NCBI RefSeq assembly: GCF_008364845.1
Contig: NZ_VTTP01000007.1
Location: 62,001-126,000, forward strand
Length of the DNA stretch: 64,000 nt
Source: Actinotalea subterranea
GTDB taxonomy: Bacteria > Actinomycetota > Actinomycetes > Actinomycetales > Cellulomonadaceae
Direction of reading: 5' to 3'
Below are positions 9,256 to 19,955 of this stretch, piece by piece. The translations under genes were made by a program, and so were the position numbers. Each line of letters opens with the position of its first letter. The first letter of the stretch is position 1. Below the pieces are notes generated by a model. The model ran no database searches and was not told the origin of the DNA. It saw only the letters and a list, made by a program, of their open reading frames with translations.

Positions 9256-10617
9256 GTGGACCGCCGCATCTTCGGCCTCGAGACCGAGTACGGCGTGACG
9301 TGCGCCGTCGACAGCGGTCGCGGGCTCTCGGCGGACGAGGTCGCGCGTTACCTGTTCCGCAAGGTCGTCGCGTGGGGCCGGTCGTCGAACGTGTTCCTGC
9401 GCAACGGCTCGCGCCTGTACCTCGACGTCGGCTCCCACCCCGAGTACGCGACGGCGGAGTGCGACGACGTCCGCCAGCTCGTGGCGCACGACCGCGGCGG
9501 CGAGCGCATCCTCGAGGGCCTCGTGGCCGACGCGCAGCAGCGCCTCGAGCACGAGGGCGTCCCCGGCACGATCCACCTGTTCAAGAACAACACCGACTCG
9601 GCCGGCAACTCCTACGGGTGCCACGAGAACTACCTCGTGCGGCGCCAGGGCGACTTCGGGCGCCTTGCCGACGTGCTGGTGCCGTTCCTCATCACCCGCC
9701 AGGTCCTCACGGGTGCGGGCAAGGTGCTGCCGTCGGCCCGGGGCGCGACGTACACGCTCTCGCAGCGCGCAGACCACATCTGGGAGTCGGTCTCGAGCGC
9801 CACGACCCGCTCGCGTCCCATCATCAACACGCGTGACGAGCCCCACGCCGACGCCGAGTCGTACCGCCGTCTCCACGTGATCGTCGGCGACTCCTCGATG
9901 TCCGAGACGACGACGCTGCTCAAGGTCGGTGCGACCGACCTCATCCTGCGGCTCGTCGAGGCCGGGGTCCCGATGCGCGAGATCGCGCTCGAGAACCCGA
10001 TGCGTGCCATCCGCGAGATCAGCCACGACCTGACCGGGAGCAAGCCCGTCCAGCTCGCGAACGGGCGCACGGCGTCGGCGATCGAGATCCAGGAGGAGTT
10101 CCTCGGGCGTGTGCAGGAGCACGTCACCGACCACGTCGAGCTGACGCCCGTGATCAAGCAGACGCTCGAGCTCTGGGAACGCGGCCTGCGCGCGGTCCGG
10201 ACCGGTGACCTGAGCCTGGTCGACCGCGAGCTGGACTGGGTCATCAAGCTGCGGCTCGTCCAGCGCTACCAGGACAAGCACGGCATCGGGCTCGACGACC
10301 CGCGCATCGCGCGCCTCGACCTCGCCTACCACGACATCTCCCGCAGCGAGGGCCTGTACAACCTCCTGGCGGCCCGTGGCCTGGTCGAGCGCGTCGTCAC
10401 CGACCTGGACGTCTTCGAGGCGACGGCGGTGCCCCCGCAGACGACGCGCGCCCGGCTGCGCGGCGAGTTCGTGCGGCGGGCCCAGGAGGCCCGCCGTGAC
10501 TACACCGTCGACTGGGTGCATCTCAAGCTGAACGACCAGGCGCAGCGAACAGTCCTGTGCAAGGACCCGTTCCGCAGCGTCGACGAGCGTGTGGACCGGC
10601 TGCTCGAGTCGCTGTGA
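9256..10617 (+). CDS. pafA: Pup-protein ligase PafA
   Basis: PafA uses ATP to phosphorylate the C-terminal Glu of Pup and forms an isopeptide bond to substrate lysines. GTG 9256 gives 453 residues, the family length, and begins [18 protein letters not shown] with the metal-binding GLETEYG motif. [19 protein letters not shown] and [17 protein letters not shown] are conserved and shared with Dop. The start lies only 2 nt after the prcA stop. With dop in the same window, the tagging machinery is complete apart from the ATPase, which is normally found upstream of dop. Confidence 0.97.
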   Translation: MDRRIFGLETEYGVTCAVDSGRGLSADEVARYLFRKVVAWGRSSNVFLRNGSRLYLDVGSHPEYATAECDDVRQLVAHDRGGERILEGLVADAQQRLEHEGVPGTIHLFKNNTDSAGNSYGCHENYLVRRQGDFGRLADVLVPFLITRQVLTGAGKVLPSARGATYTLSQRADHIWESVSSATTRSRPIINTRDEPHADAESYRRLHVIVGDSSMSETTTLLKVGATDLILRLVEAGVPMREIALENPMRAIREISHDLTGSKPVQLANGRTASAIEIQEEFLGRVQEHVTDHVELTPVIKQTLELWERGLRAVRTGDLSLVDRELDWVIKLRLVQRYQDKHGIGLDDPRIARLDLAYHDISRSEGLYNLLAARGLVERVVTDLDVFEATAVPPQTTRARLRGEFVRRAQEARRDYTVDWVHLKLNDQAQRTVLCKDPFRSVDERVDRLLESL

Positions 10618-10752
10618 GGACGTCGTGACGTCGCGGTGAAGGCGGGCGCCCGGGCAGGTCACAGCCCCGCGGCAAGCCGTACAGTGGCGTGCGCGGGTCC
10701 CCGCCCGCATCCGCAGCCCGCGCCGGAACCACGGCGCCAGGAAGGGAGCTCC

Positions 10753-11634
10753 GTGCGCCGTCAGGTCCTCGTCGGGGTCGTCTGTGCCGCGCTCGCTTCG
10801 CTCGTCGGGCTGTCGGCCTGCACCCCGGAGGCAGCCCCGACCGGGGAGGTCACGGTCACGGGGGAGCCGGGCGCCGTCCCGACGCTCGAGTACGAGAAGC
10901 CGCTGACCGTCGACGAGCCCACGGTCGAGGTGATCTGGGAGGGTGACGGCCCCGAGGTCGCCGACGGGCAGGCCGTGCTCGTCGACTACTACGCCGAGGC
11001 AGGGTCCGACGGCTCCGTCGTCGGCGAGACGTACTCGGCCGAGCCCAAGGCCTACCTGATGAGCGCCGAGGCGCTCGGCATGGACATCTACGAGGCGCTC
11101 AGCGGGCAGCACGTCGGCGCACGCGTGCTGCACCTCGTGCCCGCCGCGGGTGGCCAGGAGGCCCCCACGGTCGCCGTGTTCGACATCCTCCCGACCCGGG
11201 CGTCAGGCGAGGCCCTCGAGGCGCGCGAGGGGCTGCCCACAGTCGAGCTGGGTGACGACGGCGAGCCCGCCGTGACGATGCCGGCGGCCGAGCCGCCCGC
11301 GGACCTCGTGGTCCAGCCGCTCATCCGCGGGCTCGGCCCGCAGGTGGAGCCCGGACAGGTCATCACCGTCCAGTACACGGGCCTCAAGTGGTCGGACGGG
11401 TCCGTGTTCGACTCGAGCTGGGGCCCGGGCAAGCTGCCCGCCCCGTTCCCCATCGGCGTCGGCTCCGTGATCGAGGGCTGGGACGAGGGCCTGGTCGAGC
11501 AGACGGTCGGGAGCCAGGTCCTCCTCGTCATCCCCCCGCGCCTCGGGTACGGCGGCACGGAGAACGAGCTCGCGGCGGAGACGCTCGTCTTCGTCGTGGA
11601 CATCCTGGCCGCGAGCGGCCCGACGACCGAGTGA
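10753..11634 (+). CDS. FKBP-type peptidyl-prolyl isomerase lipoprotein
   Basis: A membrane-anchored folding helper, 293 residues from GTG 10753, chosen for its GAAGGGAGC ribosome-binding site and because a signal peptide begins there. The lipobox is LSAC with Cys23. The C-terminal FKBP domain is clear ([45 protein letters not shown]). The N-terminal half (about 55-150) looks like a second, degenerate FKBP domain with an insertion ([18 protein letters not shown]). Such a protein downstream of pafA is common in actinobacteria. hisF follows after 16 nt, so they may share a transcript. Confidence 0.92.
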   Translation: MRRQVLVGVVCAALASLVGLSACTPEAAPTGEVTVTGEPGAVPTLEYEKPLTVDEPTVEVIWEGDGPEVADGQAVLVDYYAEAGSDGSVVGETYSAEPKAYLMSAEALGMDIYEALSGQHVGARVLHLVPAAGGQEAPTVAVFDILPTRASGEALEAREGLPTVELGDDGEPAVTMPAAEPPADLVVQPLIRGLGPQVEPGQVITVQYTGLKWSDGSVFDSSWGPGKLPAPFPIGVGSVIEGWDEGLVEQTVGSQVLLVIPPRLGYGGTENELAAETLVFVVDILAASGPTTE

Positions 11635-11650
11635 GGGACGGCCGAGACCG

Positions 11651-12418
11651 ATGACTGCCGCGATCCGTGTGATCCCGTGCCTCGACGTCGACGCAGGGCG
11701 CGTCGTCAAGGGCGTGAACTTCGCCGACCTGCGTGACGCCGGCGACCCCGTCGAGCTCGCACGCCGGTACGACGCGGAGGGGGCCGACGAGATCACCTTC
11801 CTCGACGTCTCGGCGTCCTCGGGAGACCGCGAGACCACCTACGACGTCGTGCGGCGCACCGCGGCCGAGGTGTTCGTCCCGCTCACGGTCGGCGGAGGTG
11901 TGCGTTCCGTCGAGGACGTGGACCGGCTGCTGCGCGCGGGAGCGGACAAGGTGGGCGTCAACACCGCCGCGATCGCCCGTCCCGAGCTGATCTCCGAGAT
12001 CGCCCAACGCTTCGGCAGTCAGGTGCTGGTGCTGTCCGTGGACGCACGCCGCATCGAGGGCGCCACGGCACCCTCCGGGTACGAGGTCACCACCCACGGC
12101 GGACGGCGCGGCACAGGCATCGACGCCGTCGGCTGGGCGAGGCGCGCCGTCGAGCTCGGCGCCGGCGAGATCCTCCTGAACTCGATGGACGCGGACGGGA
12201 CCACGGCCGGCTTCGACCTCGAGATGCTCGCCGACGTCCGCCGCGAGGTCGCGGTGCCGCTCATCGCGAGCGGCGGTGCGGGCACGCCCGAGCACTTCCT
12301 CGAGGCCGCCCGCGCCGGCGCCGACGCCCTGCTCGCCGCGAGCGTGTTCCACTTCGGCGTCCTGACCGTCGGGCAGGTCAAGGAGCACCTGCGCGGCGCG
12401 GGGATCCCGGTGCGCTGA
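11651..12418 (+). CDS. hisF: Imidazole glycerol phosphate synthase subunit HisF
   Basis: The cyclase half of IGP synthase; with HisH it converts PRFAR and glutamine-derived ammonia to IGP and AICAR in histidine synthesis. It is a TIM barrel of 255 residues. The catalytic aspartates are in [15 protein letters not shown] (Asp12) and VLSVDARR (Asp130), with phosphate-binding [11 protein letters not shown] and [11 protein letters not shown]. hisI, usually adjacent, lies 4.7 kb away beyond an exporter. Confidence 0.97.
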   Translation: MTAAIRVIPCLDVDAGRVVKGVNFADLRDAGDPVELARRYDAEGADEITFLDVSASSGDRETTYDVVRRTAAEVFVPLTVGGGVRSVEDVDRLLRAGADKVGVNTAAIARPELISEIAQRFGSQVLVLSVDARRIEGATAPSGYEVTTHGGRRGTGIDAVGWARRAVELGAGEILLNSMDADGTTAGFDLEMLADVRREVAVPLIASGGAGTPEHFLEAARAGADALLAASVFHFGVLTVGQVKEHLRGAGIPVR

Positions 12419-12519
12419 CGTCGGCGCCCACCGGCGCGCGCCGACCCGCCGGGGGACCGGCACGGTGCTGTGCCGCCCGGGCACGACTCAGCATGACCGG
12501 GCTCGACGTGGCGGGCGCG

Positions 12520-13197
12520 TCAGCGCGGCCTGAACCCCTCCATCGCGGCCACGGCGTCAGGCGCGCCGTCGACCAGGACCCGGGCGGCCGACGACCGGCC
12601 GAAGGCGTGCAGGAGCAGGTCGTCGAGCGCCCCGCGCACCACCACGTCGGACGGCCCCGGGCTCGTCGGGAGCGCCCGGGAAGCGCGTGGCGCGGCGCGG
12701 GCCCGGACCTCGCGTCCCGCCGTGTCGGCCAGCACGACGCCGACCGGGGACCGTCGGTACGCGAGCCTGGCCATCCGGGTCAGGGCGCGCCACAGGGCGT
12801 CGTCGTGAGCGGCCGTGCGCGTGCGCGCCTCGACGGACGCGCCCGCCGGCCCGGCGCGACGCACGTCCTCGGTGTGCACGAAGAGCTCCGTGAGGTCCGC
12901 CAGGTCGCCCGCCCAGGCCACCGGGCTCCAGCGCGGCGGGGTGCGGACCCGCTCGACGAGCGCCTGGTAGCCGGCGCCGGTCACGGAGCTGTCGCCCAGG
13001 GCGAGCGTGACCCGCTCCGTGCGCCCGTGCAGCCCGGGCACCACGAGGCCGAGGGCTACCGTCGGCGAGCCCTGCCGGAGCACCACGTGGGCGGCGAGGT
13101 GCTCGGTGCGCCAGCCCTCGCAGAGCGTGGGAGCGCCCGGCCCGGCGGTGAGCAGCGCCTCGACGAGCGCCGACCTCTCGAGCGTGTGCCAGGCCAT
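12520..13197 (-). CDS. TIGR03085-family metal-binding (DinB/maleylpyruvate isomerase-like) protein
   Basis: About 225 residues; it resembles the TIGR03085 group of actinobacterial DinB-like four-helix proteins. Its N-terminus is MAWHTLERSALVEALLTAG, with a conserved LCEGWRTEHLAAHVVLRQG motif carrying a likely metal-binding His. The family often includes mycothiol-dependent enzymes, but this branch has no defined reaction. ATG 13197 is preferred; an in-frame ATG at 13212 is possible. It is transcribed divergently from the ABC exporter at 13254 and converges on hisF, so it interrupts the his gene order. Confidence 0.75.
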   Translation of the reverse strand: MAWHTLERSALVEALLTAGPGAPTLCEGWRTEHLAAHVVLRQGSPTVALGLVVPGLHGRTERVTLALGDSSVTGAGYQALVERVRTPPRWSPVAWAGDLADLTELFVHTEDVRRAGPAGASVEARTRTAAHDDALWRALTRMARLAYRRSPVGVVLADTAGREVRARAAPRASRALPTSPGPSDVVVRGALDDLLLHAFGRSSAARVLVDGAPDAVAAMEGFRPR

Positions 13198-13253
13198 GCG
13201 CCATCGTCCCATGAGATGCTTGTGCACCCCCTTCGCACCATGGAAGGACTGCT

Positions 13254-15248
13254 GTGCGCCTGGGATCGAAGCGTTCCGACGAGGAGCGTCCCGTCGTACC
13301 CCCTCACCGATCGGCCGACGCGTCAGCACGCCCTGCCGCGCTGAGTGGCGGCGCCGTGCGTCGCTCGCTGCAGCTCATGGGCCGCGGGATCGCGTCGCAG
13401 CCACGGACCTACCTCCTGGCGATCGGCACGTCCGCGGTCTTCGGGGCGATGATGGTGGGCGTCAGCCAGGCGCTCGGCGCGGTGACGGACCGTGTGGTCG
13501 TCCCCGCCCTCGAGGGCTCGGCACAGGCGCGGTCGCAGGTCTGGGTCGCGGGCCTCGTCCTCTTCGGCGTGGCGGTCACGCTCGCCCTCGCGGTCGCCGG
13601 CCGGCGCGTGTTCGCGGGCATCGGCTACGCCGACATCCAGGCCGACCACCGACGCGCGGTCACCCGGCAGTACCTGCGCCTGCCGATGTCGTGGCACCGG
13701 GCGCACCCGACCGGTCAGCTCCTGTCCAACGCGAGCTCGGACGTCGAGGCCTCGACGGGGGTCTTCAACCCGCTGCCCTTCGCCCTGGGCGTCGTCGTGA
13801 TGATCGGCGTCGCGGCCGTCGCCCTGTTCCGGGTCGACGCCCTCCTCGCGGTCACGGCCCTCGCGGTGCTGCCGCTCGCGGTGCTCGCGAACCTCGTGTT
13901 CCAGCGCTACATGTCGCCCGCGATCACGCGTGCGCAGCAGCTGCGCGCCGAGGTGTCCGACGTGGCGCACGAGAGCTTCGAGGCGGCGCTCCTCGTCAAG
14001 TCCCTCGGGACCGAGGACCGCGAGGAGGCACGGTTCGCTGAGCGGGCCGACGCGCTGCGCGCCGCGAACGTCCGCGTCGGCCAGGTGCGCGCCGTGTTCG
14101 ACCCCGTCATCGACCTGCTGCCGAGCCTCGGGACCCTCGTGGTGCTCCTCGTCGGCGCCCACCGCGCCGCCGCGGGCGCCGTCCAGACCGGCGACATCGT
14201 GTCCGCGGCCTACCTGCTCACGATCATGGCGGTGCCGGTGCGCGCGTTCGGCTGGGTCCTGGGGGAGCTGCCGCGTGGGCTCGTCGGCTACGACCGCATC
14301 GCCCGCGTGCTCGACGCCTCGGGCGTGCTCCCCACGGGCGACGCGAGCCTCCCGGCGCGGCCGGGCGGCGCGGGCGTGCGCATGCGGGGCGTGCAGGTGC
14401 TCGCTCCGGGCGCCGAGGGCGACGTCGCCCTGCTGCACGACGTCGACCTCGACCTCCCACCCGGTCGTGTCGTGGCGCTCGTCGGCACGACGGGCTCGGG
14501 CAAGACCACCCTCGCGTCGTTGCTCAGCAGGCTGCGCGACCCGGACGCAGGGACGATCGAGGTGGACGGCGTCGAGCTGCGGCAGATCCGCCCCGCCGAC
14601 CTCGCGGCCCAGGTCGCCCTCGTCGCCCAGCAGTCCTTCGTCTTCGAGGACACCGTGCGGTCCAACGTCACGCTCGCCGACCCCGACGAGCCGGGTGCGC
14701 CCGACGACGAGGCCGTCTGGGAGGCCCTGCGCATCGCACGGGTCGACGACGTGGTGCGGGCCCTGCCCGACGGTCTCGACGCGCAGATCGGTGAGCGCGG
14801 CGCCAACCTGTCCGGTGGTCAGCGGCAGCGCCTCGTCATCGCACGTGCGCTCGTGCGCAGGCCACGCCTGCTCGTGCTCGACGACGCGACGTCGGCCGTC
14901 GACCCCCGGGTCGAGCAGCAGATCCTCACGGGTCTGCGGGCGGCGACGGCGCGGCCCGCAGCGACCGCGCACCAGCCGGCCGACGCCGACGGCGACGTCG
15001 GGCTGCAGTCGGACCAGGTCACGGGGCCGACGGTCCTCCTGGTCGCCTACCGGATGTCCTCGGTGCTGCTGGCCGACGAGGTCGTGCACCTCGAGGGCGG
15101 GACGGTCGTCGACCGAGGCACCCACGAGGAGCTCCTGGGCCGCGACCCCGGGTACCGCGAGCTCGCGACGGCCTACCTGCTCGAGTCCGAGCGCAGGTCA
15201 GGGCTCCAGGAGACGCTCCCCGTGGAGCAGGCGGGGGCGGAGCGATGA
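13254..15248 (+). CDS. ABC exporter half-transporter, subunit 1 (degenerate ATP site)
   Basis: An ABC exporter with fused membrane and ATPase domains, 664 residues. GTG 13254 has a good GGAAGGA site. Transmembrane segments occupy about residues 40-340. The ATPase domain has Walker A GTTGSGKTT (Lys417) and signature LSGGQRQRL. Its Walker B is LLVLDDATSAVD, with Asp where the catalytic Glu is expected, and the switch His is Tyr (LLVAYRMSSV). These substitutions mark the non-catalytic partner of a heterodimer, whose partner is the next gene (4-nt overlap). A Gln/Asp-rich insertion follows the D-loop. The substrate is unknown; multidrug or lipid export is typical for the class. Confidence 0.92.
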   Translation: MRLGSKRSDEERPVVPPHRSADASARPAALSGGAVRRSLQLMGRGIASQPRTYLLAIGTSAVFGAMMVGVSQALGAVTDRVVVPALEGSAQARSQVWVAGLVLFGVAVTLALAVAGRRVFAGIGYADIQADHRRAVTRQYLRLPMSWHRAHPTGQLLSNASSDVEASTGVFNPLPFALGVVVMIGVAAVALFRVDALLAVTALAVLPLAVLANLVFQRYMSPAITRAQQLRAEVSDVAHESFEAALLVKSLGTEDREEARFAERADALRAANVRVGQVRAVFDPVIDLLPSLGTLVVLLVGAHRAAAGAVQTGDIVSAAYLLTIMAVPVRAFGWVLGELPRGLVGYDRIARVLDASGVLPTGDASLPARPGGAGVRMRGVQVLAPGAEGDVALLHDVDLDLPPGRVVALVGTTGSGKTTLASLLSRLRDPDAGTIEVDGVELRQIRPADLAAQVALVAQQSFVFEDTVRSNVTLADPDEPGAPDDEAVWEALRIARVDDVVRALPDGLDAQIGERGANLSGGQRQRLVIARALVRRPRLLVLDDATSAVDPRVEQQILTGLRAATARPAATAHQPADADGDVGLQSDQVTGPTVLLVAYRMSSVLLADEVVHLEGGTVVDRGTHEELLGRDPGYRELATAYLLESERRSGLQETLPVEQAGAER

Positions 15249-17062
15249 GCGAGGGCACGCAGGGTGGGGCGGCGTCGGCCCAGGTCGGGCGGTCCAGGAC
15301 GCTGGGGCCGATGGCGACGCTGCGCCGCGGCGTCGAGGTCTCGCCGGAGCTCGTCCAGGGCATCGGCGTCACCGTCCTGCTGGCGGTCCTCGCCGCGGCC
15401 GGACGGGTCGTGGTGCCGATCACCGTCCAGCAGACCGTCGACACGGGGATCCTCGCCCCCGGCGGGCCAGTGGTCGGCAGGGTCGCGACGCTCGTCGCGC
15501 TCGCCGGCGTCGCCCTCGTCGTCTCGGGCGCGTGCGCGGCGCTCGTCAACGTCAGGCTCTTCCGCAGCAGCGAGGCGGGGCTCGCCCGCCTCCGGGTCCG
15601 GGCGTTCCGGCACGTCCACGACCTCTCCGCGCTGACCCAGGGCACCGAGCGGCGGGGAAGCCTCGTCTCACGCGTCACGAGCGATGTCGACACCATCTCG
15701 CTGTTCGTGCAGTGGGGCGGGATCATGCTGCTCGTCTCGGTGCTGCAGATCCTCGTCGCGACCGCCCTCATGCTCGTGTACTCGTGGCAGCTCACGCTGG
15801 TCGTGTGGGCCTGCTTCGTGCCTCTGCTCCTCGTGCTGCGGCCGGCCCAGAAGAGGGTCAGCACGGCCTACGCGGCGGTCCGGGAGCGCGTAGGGGCGAT
15901 GCTCGGGGCGATCTCCGAGGCCGTCGTCGGTGCCGAGACCATCCGCGCGTACGGTGTCGGTGCGCGGAGCCAGCGCAAGATCGACGCCGCGGTGCGCGCC
16001 ACGCGGGACGCGATGGTGCGGGCGCAGACCCGGGTCGCCCTCGTGTTCTCGAGCGGCGTGCTCGTCGCCAACGGCGTCCTCGCGGCCGTCGTCGTCGTCG
16101 GGACGTTCCTCGGGGTCGCGGGCGACATCTCGGTGGGCCGCCTGCTCGCGTTCCTCTTCCTCGTCCAGCTCTTCACCGGCCCGGTGCAGATGGCGACGGA
16201 GATCCTCAACGAGCTCCAGAACGCGCTCGCCGGCTGGCGGCGGGTGCTGGGCGTGATCGACACACCGGTCGACATCGCCGACCCGGCCGACGGCGGGGCG
16301 CCGACGGCACGTGGAGCGGCGCGCGTGGAGCTGCGCGGCGTGAGCTTCGCGTACCCGGGCGGCCCGCGGGTCCTGAGCGACGTCGACCTCGAGGTCCCCG
16401 CGACGGCGAAGGTCGCGGTCGTCGGGGCGACGGGGTCCGGCAAGACGACGCTCGCGAAGCTCGTGACGCGCCTGGTGGACCCCGCGGAGGGCTCCGTGCT
16501 GCTCGACGGCGTCGACCTGCGGGACCTCGCCCTCGCCGACCTGCGCCGACGCGTCGTGCTCGTGCCGCAGGAGGGCTTCCTGTTCGACGGCACCGTGCTC
16601 GACAACGTCGCGTACGGGTCACGCACCGACGCCGAGGAGCCGGACGAGAGCGCGGCACTCGCGGCGTTCGACGAGCTCGGTCTCTCCGACTGGCTGGCCG
16701 ACCTCCCGCAGGGGCTGCGTACGGACGTCGGTCAGCGCGGCGAGCGGCTCTCGGCGGGGGAGCGGCAGCTCGTCGCCCTCGCGCGGGCCCACCTCGCGGC
16801 CGGGGACTTCCTCGTGCTCGACGAGGCGACGAGCGCCGTCGACCCCGCGACGGAGGTCCGCATCGCGCGTGCTCTCGACCAGCTCACCGCCGGGCGCAGC
16901 ACGTTGACCATCGCGCACCGCCTGTCCACCGCCGAGGCGGCCGACCTCGTGGTCGTGGTCGACGCGGGACGTGTCGTCCAGGTCGGGGCCCATCGTGAGC
17001 TCCTCACCGAGGACGGGCCGTACGCGGCCATGCACGCGGCGTGGCTCGCCCAGACCCGCTGA
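15245..17062 (+). CDS. ABC exporter half-transporter, subunit 2 (canonical ATP site)
   Basis: The 605-residue partner of the preceding gene, with ATGA overlap. The transmembrane domain covers about residues 30-325, and the coupling-region sequence FRHVHDLSALTQGTERRGSL is typical of exporters. The ATPase domain has Walker A GATGSGKTT, signature LSAGERQLVALARA, Walker B FLVLDEATSAVD with the catalytic Glu, and switch motif IAHRLSTAEAADLV with the His. Thus one site of the heterodimer is canonical and the other degenerate. The pair sits between hisF and hisI, with no evident functional link to histidine synthesis. Confidence 0.92.
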   Translation: MSEGTQGGAASAQVGRSRTLGPMATLRRGVEVSPELVQGIGVTVLLAVLAAAGRVVVPITVQQTVDTGILAPGGPVVGRVATLVALAGVALVVSGACAALVNVRLFRSSEAGLARLRVRAFRHVHDLSALTQGTERRGSLVSRVTSDVDTISLFVQWGGIMLLVSVLQILVATALMLVYSWQLTLVVWACFVPLLLVLRPAQKRVSTAYAAVRERVGAMLGAISEAVVGAETIRAYGVGARSQRKIDAAVRATRDAMVRAQTRVALVFSSGVLVANGVLAAVVVVGTFLGVAGDISVGRLLAFLFLVQLFTGPVQMATEILNELQNALAGWRRVLGVIDTPVDIADPADGGAPTARGAARVELRGVSFAYPGGPRVLSDVDLEVPATAKVAVVGATGSGKTTLAKLVTRLVDPAEGSVLLDGVDLRDLALADLRRRVVLVPQEGFLFDGTVLDNVAYGSRTDAEEPDESAALAAFDELGLSDWLADLPQGLRTDVGQRGERLSAGERQLVALARAHLAAGDFLVLDEATSAVDPATEVRIARALDQLTAGRSTLTIAHRLSTAEAADLVVVVDAGRVVQVGAHRELLTEDGPYAAMHAAWLAQTR

Positions 17063-17170
17063 CGCGCACGTCCGCGCGGCGCTGAGCGAGACAGGGCGGC
17101 GCCGCCTCCTGTGCCGCCACCCGGGCGGGCGCGGGCGCACCGGGAGCGTGCCGCGTGGCAGGATCGGCGC

Positions 17171-17563
17171 GTGCTCGAACCGGTCCAGCCCGCCCGCCCG
17201 TCCGCTCTCGATCCTGCCGTCGCCGCGCGCCTCAAGCGCGACGACGCGGGCCTGGTCTGCGCCGTCGTGCAGCAGCACGACTCGGGCGAGGTGCTCATGG
17301 TCGGCTGGATGGACGACGAGGCGCTGCACCGCACCCTGACGAGCGGACGGGTCACGTTCTGGAGCCGCTCGCGCCAGACCTACTGGCGCAAGGGCGACAC
17401 CTCGGGGCACGCCCAGCACGTGAGGTCCGTGAGCCTCGACTGCGACGGCGACGCCGTCCTCGTGCGGGTCCACCAGGTCGGCGCCGCGTGCCACACCGGG
17501 GCGCGCACATGCTTCGAGGCCGGCGGCGACCTGGGCGCCGTCGTCGGGCAGGACGCGCGATGA
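17171..17563 (+). CDS. hisI: Phosphoribosyl-AMP cyclohydrolase HisI
   Basis: Hydrolyses the adenine ring of PR-AMP, the third step of histidine synthesis. It is 130 residues from GTG 17171. Characteristic motifs are [28 protein letters not shown] and the zinc/magnesium-binding [11 protein letters not shown] with C residues in [12 protein letters not shown]. It lacks the fused HisE pyrophosphatase, as usual in actinobacteria. The stop overlaps trpE (ATGA), so histidine and tryptophan genes are translationally linked. Confidence 0.96.
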   Translation: MLEPVQPARPSALDPAVAARLKRDDAGLVCAVVQQHDSGEVLMVGWMDDEALHRTLTSGRVTFWSRSRQTYWRKGDTSGHAQHVRSVSLDCDGDAVLVRVHQVGAACHTGARTCFEAGGDLGAVVGQDAR

Positions 17564-19119
17564 GCCCGACGACGACGGAACCCGCAGCGGTGGACCTCGC
17601 CTGGGGCGCGACCTGGCCGCAGCTCGAGACCTTCCGCGAGCTCGCTCGCACCCGGCGGGTCGTGCCGGTCGTGCGCCGGCTGCTCGCCGACGAGGTCACG
17701 CCGGTGGGCCTGTACCGGACGCTCGCCCAGGGCCGTCCGGGCACGTTCATCCTCGAGTCGGCCGAGGTCGACGGGACCTGGTCGCGGTACTCGTTCGTCG
17801 GGGTCGCGTCCCGCGCCACCCTGACCGTCGCCGACGGCCAGGCGGCGTGGCTCGGCGACGTGCCCGTCGGCGTCCCCCGCACGGGCGACGTGCTCGACGT
17901 GCTGAGTCGCACGCTCGAGGCGCTGCGGACGCCCGCCATCGCGGGCCTGCCCCCGCTGACCGGTGGCCTCGTGGGTGCACTCGGCTGGGACATCGTGCGG
18001 CACTGGGAGCCGACGCTGCCCGCCAAGGCCCCGGAGGAGCTCGGCGTCCCGGAGCTGACGCTGTGCCTCGCGAGCGACCTCGCCGTGGTCGACCACGTCG
18101 ACGGCACCGTCTGGCTCGTCGCCAACGCGATCAACTTCGACGACACGGACGAGCGGGTGGACGAGGCGCACGCCGATGCCGTCGGGCGTCTCGACGCCAT
18201 GCAGGCACGGCTCGCGGAGCCCGTGCGCACCCCGCCTGCCGTCCTGACGGACGCGCGCGAGCCCGAGCTCGAGTTCCGCAGCTCGCGTGCCGACTTCGAG
18301 GCGTCCGTGCGCGCCGGGAAGGAGGCGATCCGTGAGGGGGAGGTCTTCCAGGTCGTCCTCTCCCAGCGCCTGGACCTCGACTGCCCCGCGGCGCCCCTGG
18401 ACGTCTACCGGGTGCTGCGCACGATCAACCCGAGCCCGTACATGTACTACTTCGCCCTCCAGGACGCGCGGGGGCAGGAGTTCGCGGTGGTCGGGTCCAG
18501 CCCGGAGACGCTCGTCAAGGTGACCGACGGGCGGGTCGTGACCTTCCCGATCGCGGGCTCGCGTCCGCGTGGGGCGACGCCCGCGCAGGACGCCGAGCTC
18601 GCCGAGGAGCTGCTCGCCGACCCCAAGGAACGCGCCGAGCACATCATGCTCGTGGACCTGTCCCGCAACGACCTCGTCAAGGTGTGCGAGCCGACCTCGG
18701 TCGAGGTCGTCGAGCTCATGGCGGTGCGGCGCTTCAGCCACATCATGCACATCTGCTCGACGGTGGTCGGTCGCCTGAGGCCCGGCGCGACGGCGGTGCA
18801 GACCCTCACGGCGACGTTCCCCGCGGGGACGCTCTCGGGGGCGCCCAAGCCGAGGGCCATCGCACTCATCGACGAGCTCGAGCCGGCCCGCCGCGGCATC
18901 TACGGCGGAACCGTGGGCTACTTCGACTTCGCGGGTGACATGGACATGGCGATCGCGATCCGTACGGCCCTGATCCGCGACGGTCGCGCGAGCGTCCAGG
19001 CGGGCGGGGGGATCGTCGCGGACTCGGTCGAGGCCCTCGAGTACGCGGAGTCGCGGAACAAGGCGGCGGCGGCGGTGCGCGCCGTCCAGGTCGCGGCGCG
19101 GCTCCGCCCGGCGACATGA
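17560..19119 (+). CDS. trpE: Anthranilate synthase component I
   Basis: Makes anthranilate from chorismate, the first committed step to tryptophan, with a TrpG glutaminase not seen here. It is 519 residues. The N-terminal feedback-binding segment contains [19 protein letters not shown], with the LES motif used for tryptophan inhibition. The catalytic C-terminus has [37 protein letters not shown] and GGTVGYFDF. It overlaps hisI upstream and the TIGR02234-type membrane protein downstream by 4 nt each. Confidence 0.97.
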   Translation: MSPTTTEPAAVDLAWGATWPQLETFRELARTRRVVPVVRRLLADEVTPVGLYRTLAQGRPGTFILESAEVDGTWSRYSFVGVASRATLTVADGQAAWLGDVPVGVPRTGDVLDVLSRTLEALRTPAIAGLPPLTGGLVGALGWDIVRHWEPTLPAKAPEELGVPELTLCLASDLAVVDHVDGTVWLVANAINFDDTDERVDEAHADAVGRLDAMQARLAEPVRTPPAVLTDAREPELEFRSSRADFEASVRAGKEAIREGEVFQVVLSQRLDLDCPAAPLDVYRVLRTINPSPYMYYFALQDARGQEFAVVGSSPETLVKVTDGRVVTFPIAGSRPRGATPAQDAELAEELLADPKERAEHIMLVDLSRNDLVKVCEPTSVEVVELMAVRRFSHIMHICSTVVGRLRPGATAVQTLTATFPAGTLSGAPKPRAIALIDELEPARRGIYGGTVGYFDFAGDMDMAIAIRTALIRDGRASVQAGGGIVADSVEALEYAESRNKAAAAVRAVQVAARLRPAT

Positions 19120-19841
19120 GCGGCGTTCCTCCTCACATGTCGCAGGACGAGGGCAGCAGCGCTCGGCGCCCGACGCGCGTCGTCGTGCCCGACCGGCGTG
19201 CCGTCGTGCTCCTGGGCTGGGCGCTCGGCCTCGGGACGCTCGCGGCGGGCGGCGCGGTCTGGGCGCGCGCCGCGACGTCGAGCGCGGTCGAGGCGCACGT
19301 GGACCTCGCCGTGGCGGGCGGTGACGTCGCCCCGGGCGTCGCCGCCGGTGGGCTCGTCGTGCTCACGTCGGCGCTCGCGCTGGTGCTCGCGGGCCCGTGG
19401 TTGCGGCGCGCGGCGGCGGCACTGCTCGCCCTCGGCGGCCTGCTCGTGGTCACGTCCGCGGTCGCCGGCCTGCGCTCTGTCGCCCGGGCCGCGCGGGCCG
19501 CCGCGCAGGATGCGGTCGGCGTTCCCGAGCTCGACGGACCGGTGACGGTGACGGCGATGCCGTGGGTCACGGCTGCCCTCGGCGTCCTCGTCGTCGTGCT
19601 CGGCGCGTGGGCAGTGGTCGTCGCGGGGCGCTGGGGGGCGGCCACGGCCAGGCACGACGCGCCCGGGCGTCGCGGCGTCGGCACCGCGTCCGTCGGCACC
19701 TCCGTCGGCACGTCCGGCGCCGCACCCGGTCCGGCTCGCGCCTCGGTCGAGCCGTCGGCGGACGGGCCGGCCCTGGACGGCGACGACCCCGACCTCCACG
19801 CGACCTGGGACGCGCTGTCCCGGGGCGAGGACCCGACCTGA
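19116..19841 (+). CDS. Trp-operon-associated membrane protein (TIGR02234 type)
   Basis: A 241-residue membrane protein conserved after trpE in actinobacteria. Its function is not established. It has four hydrophobic segments (about 27-50, 68-90, 92-115 and 150-170). The C-terminal tail ends with the family signature WDALSRGEDPT after a low-complexity Thr/Gly/Ala stretch containing the tandem VGTASVGTSVGTSG. It overlaps trpE by 4 nt. A link to tryptophan biosynthesis is inferred from conserved position only. Confidence 0.85.
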   Translation: MSGVPPHMSQDEGSSARRPTRVVVPDRRAVVLLGWALGLGTLAAGGAVWARAATSSAVEAHVDLAVAGGDVAPGVAAGGLVVLTSALALVLAGPWLRRAAAALLALGGLLVVTSAVAGLRSVARAARAAAQDAVGVPELDGPVTVTAMPWVTAALGVLVVVLGAWAVVVAGRWGAATARHDAPGRRGVGTASVGTSVGTSGAAPGPARASVEPSADGPALDGDDPDLHATWDALSRGEDPT

Positions 19842-19918
19842 CCCGACCTCGCCCGACGGCGGTGCGGCCGGACCGTCCCACGCTCCGCGGATGCCGCGAC
19901 CGTCCGGGCTCTTTTCGC

Positions 19919-19924
19919 TAGGCT
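19919..19924 (+). promoter_or_regulatory. Candidate -10 element for the small membrane-protein cluster
   Basis: TAGGCT preceded by a short T-rich run (CTTTTCGC), unusual in this GC-rich background, lies 31 nt before ATG 19956. The same hexamer precedes pyk and the ANTAR regulator. Confidence 0.45.
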
Positions 19925-19955
19925 CACGATCACTCCACGAAAGGCACACACGCGC

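Noticed and set aside
12419-12519. Terminator between convergent hisF and the TIGR03085-type gene
   Set aside because: GC-rich partial repeats are present but no clean stem-loop could be traced.
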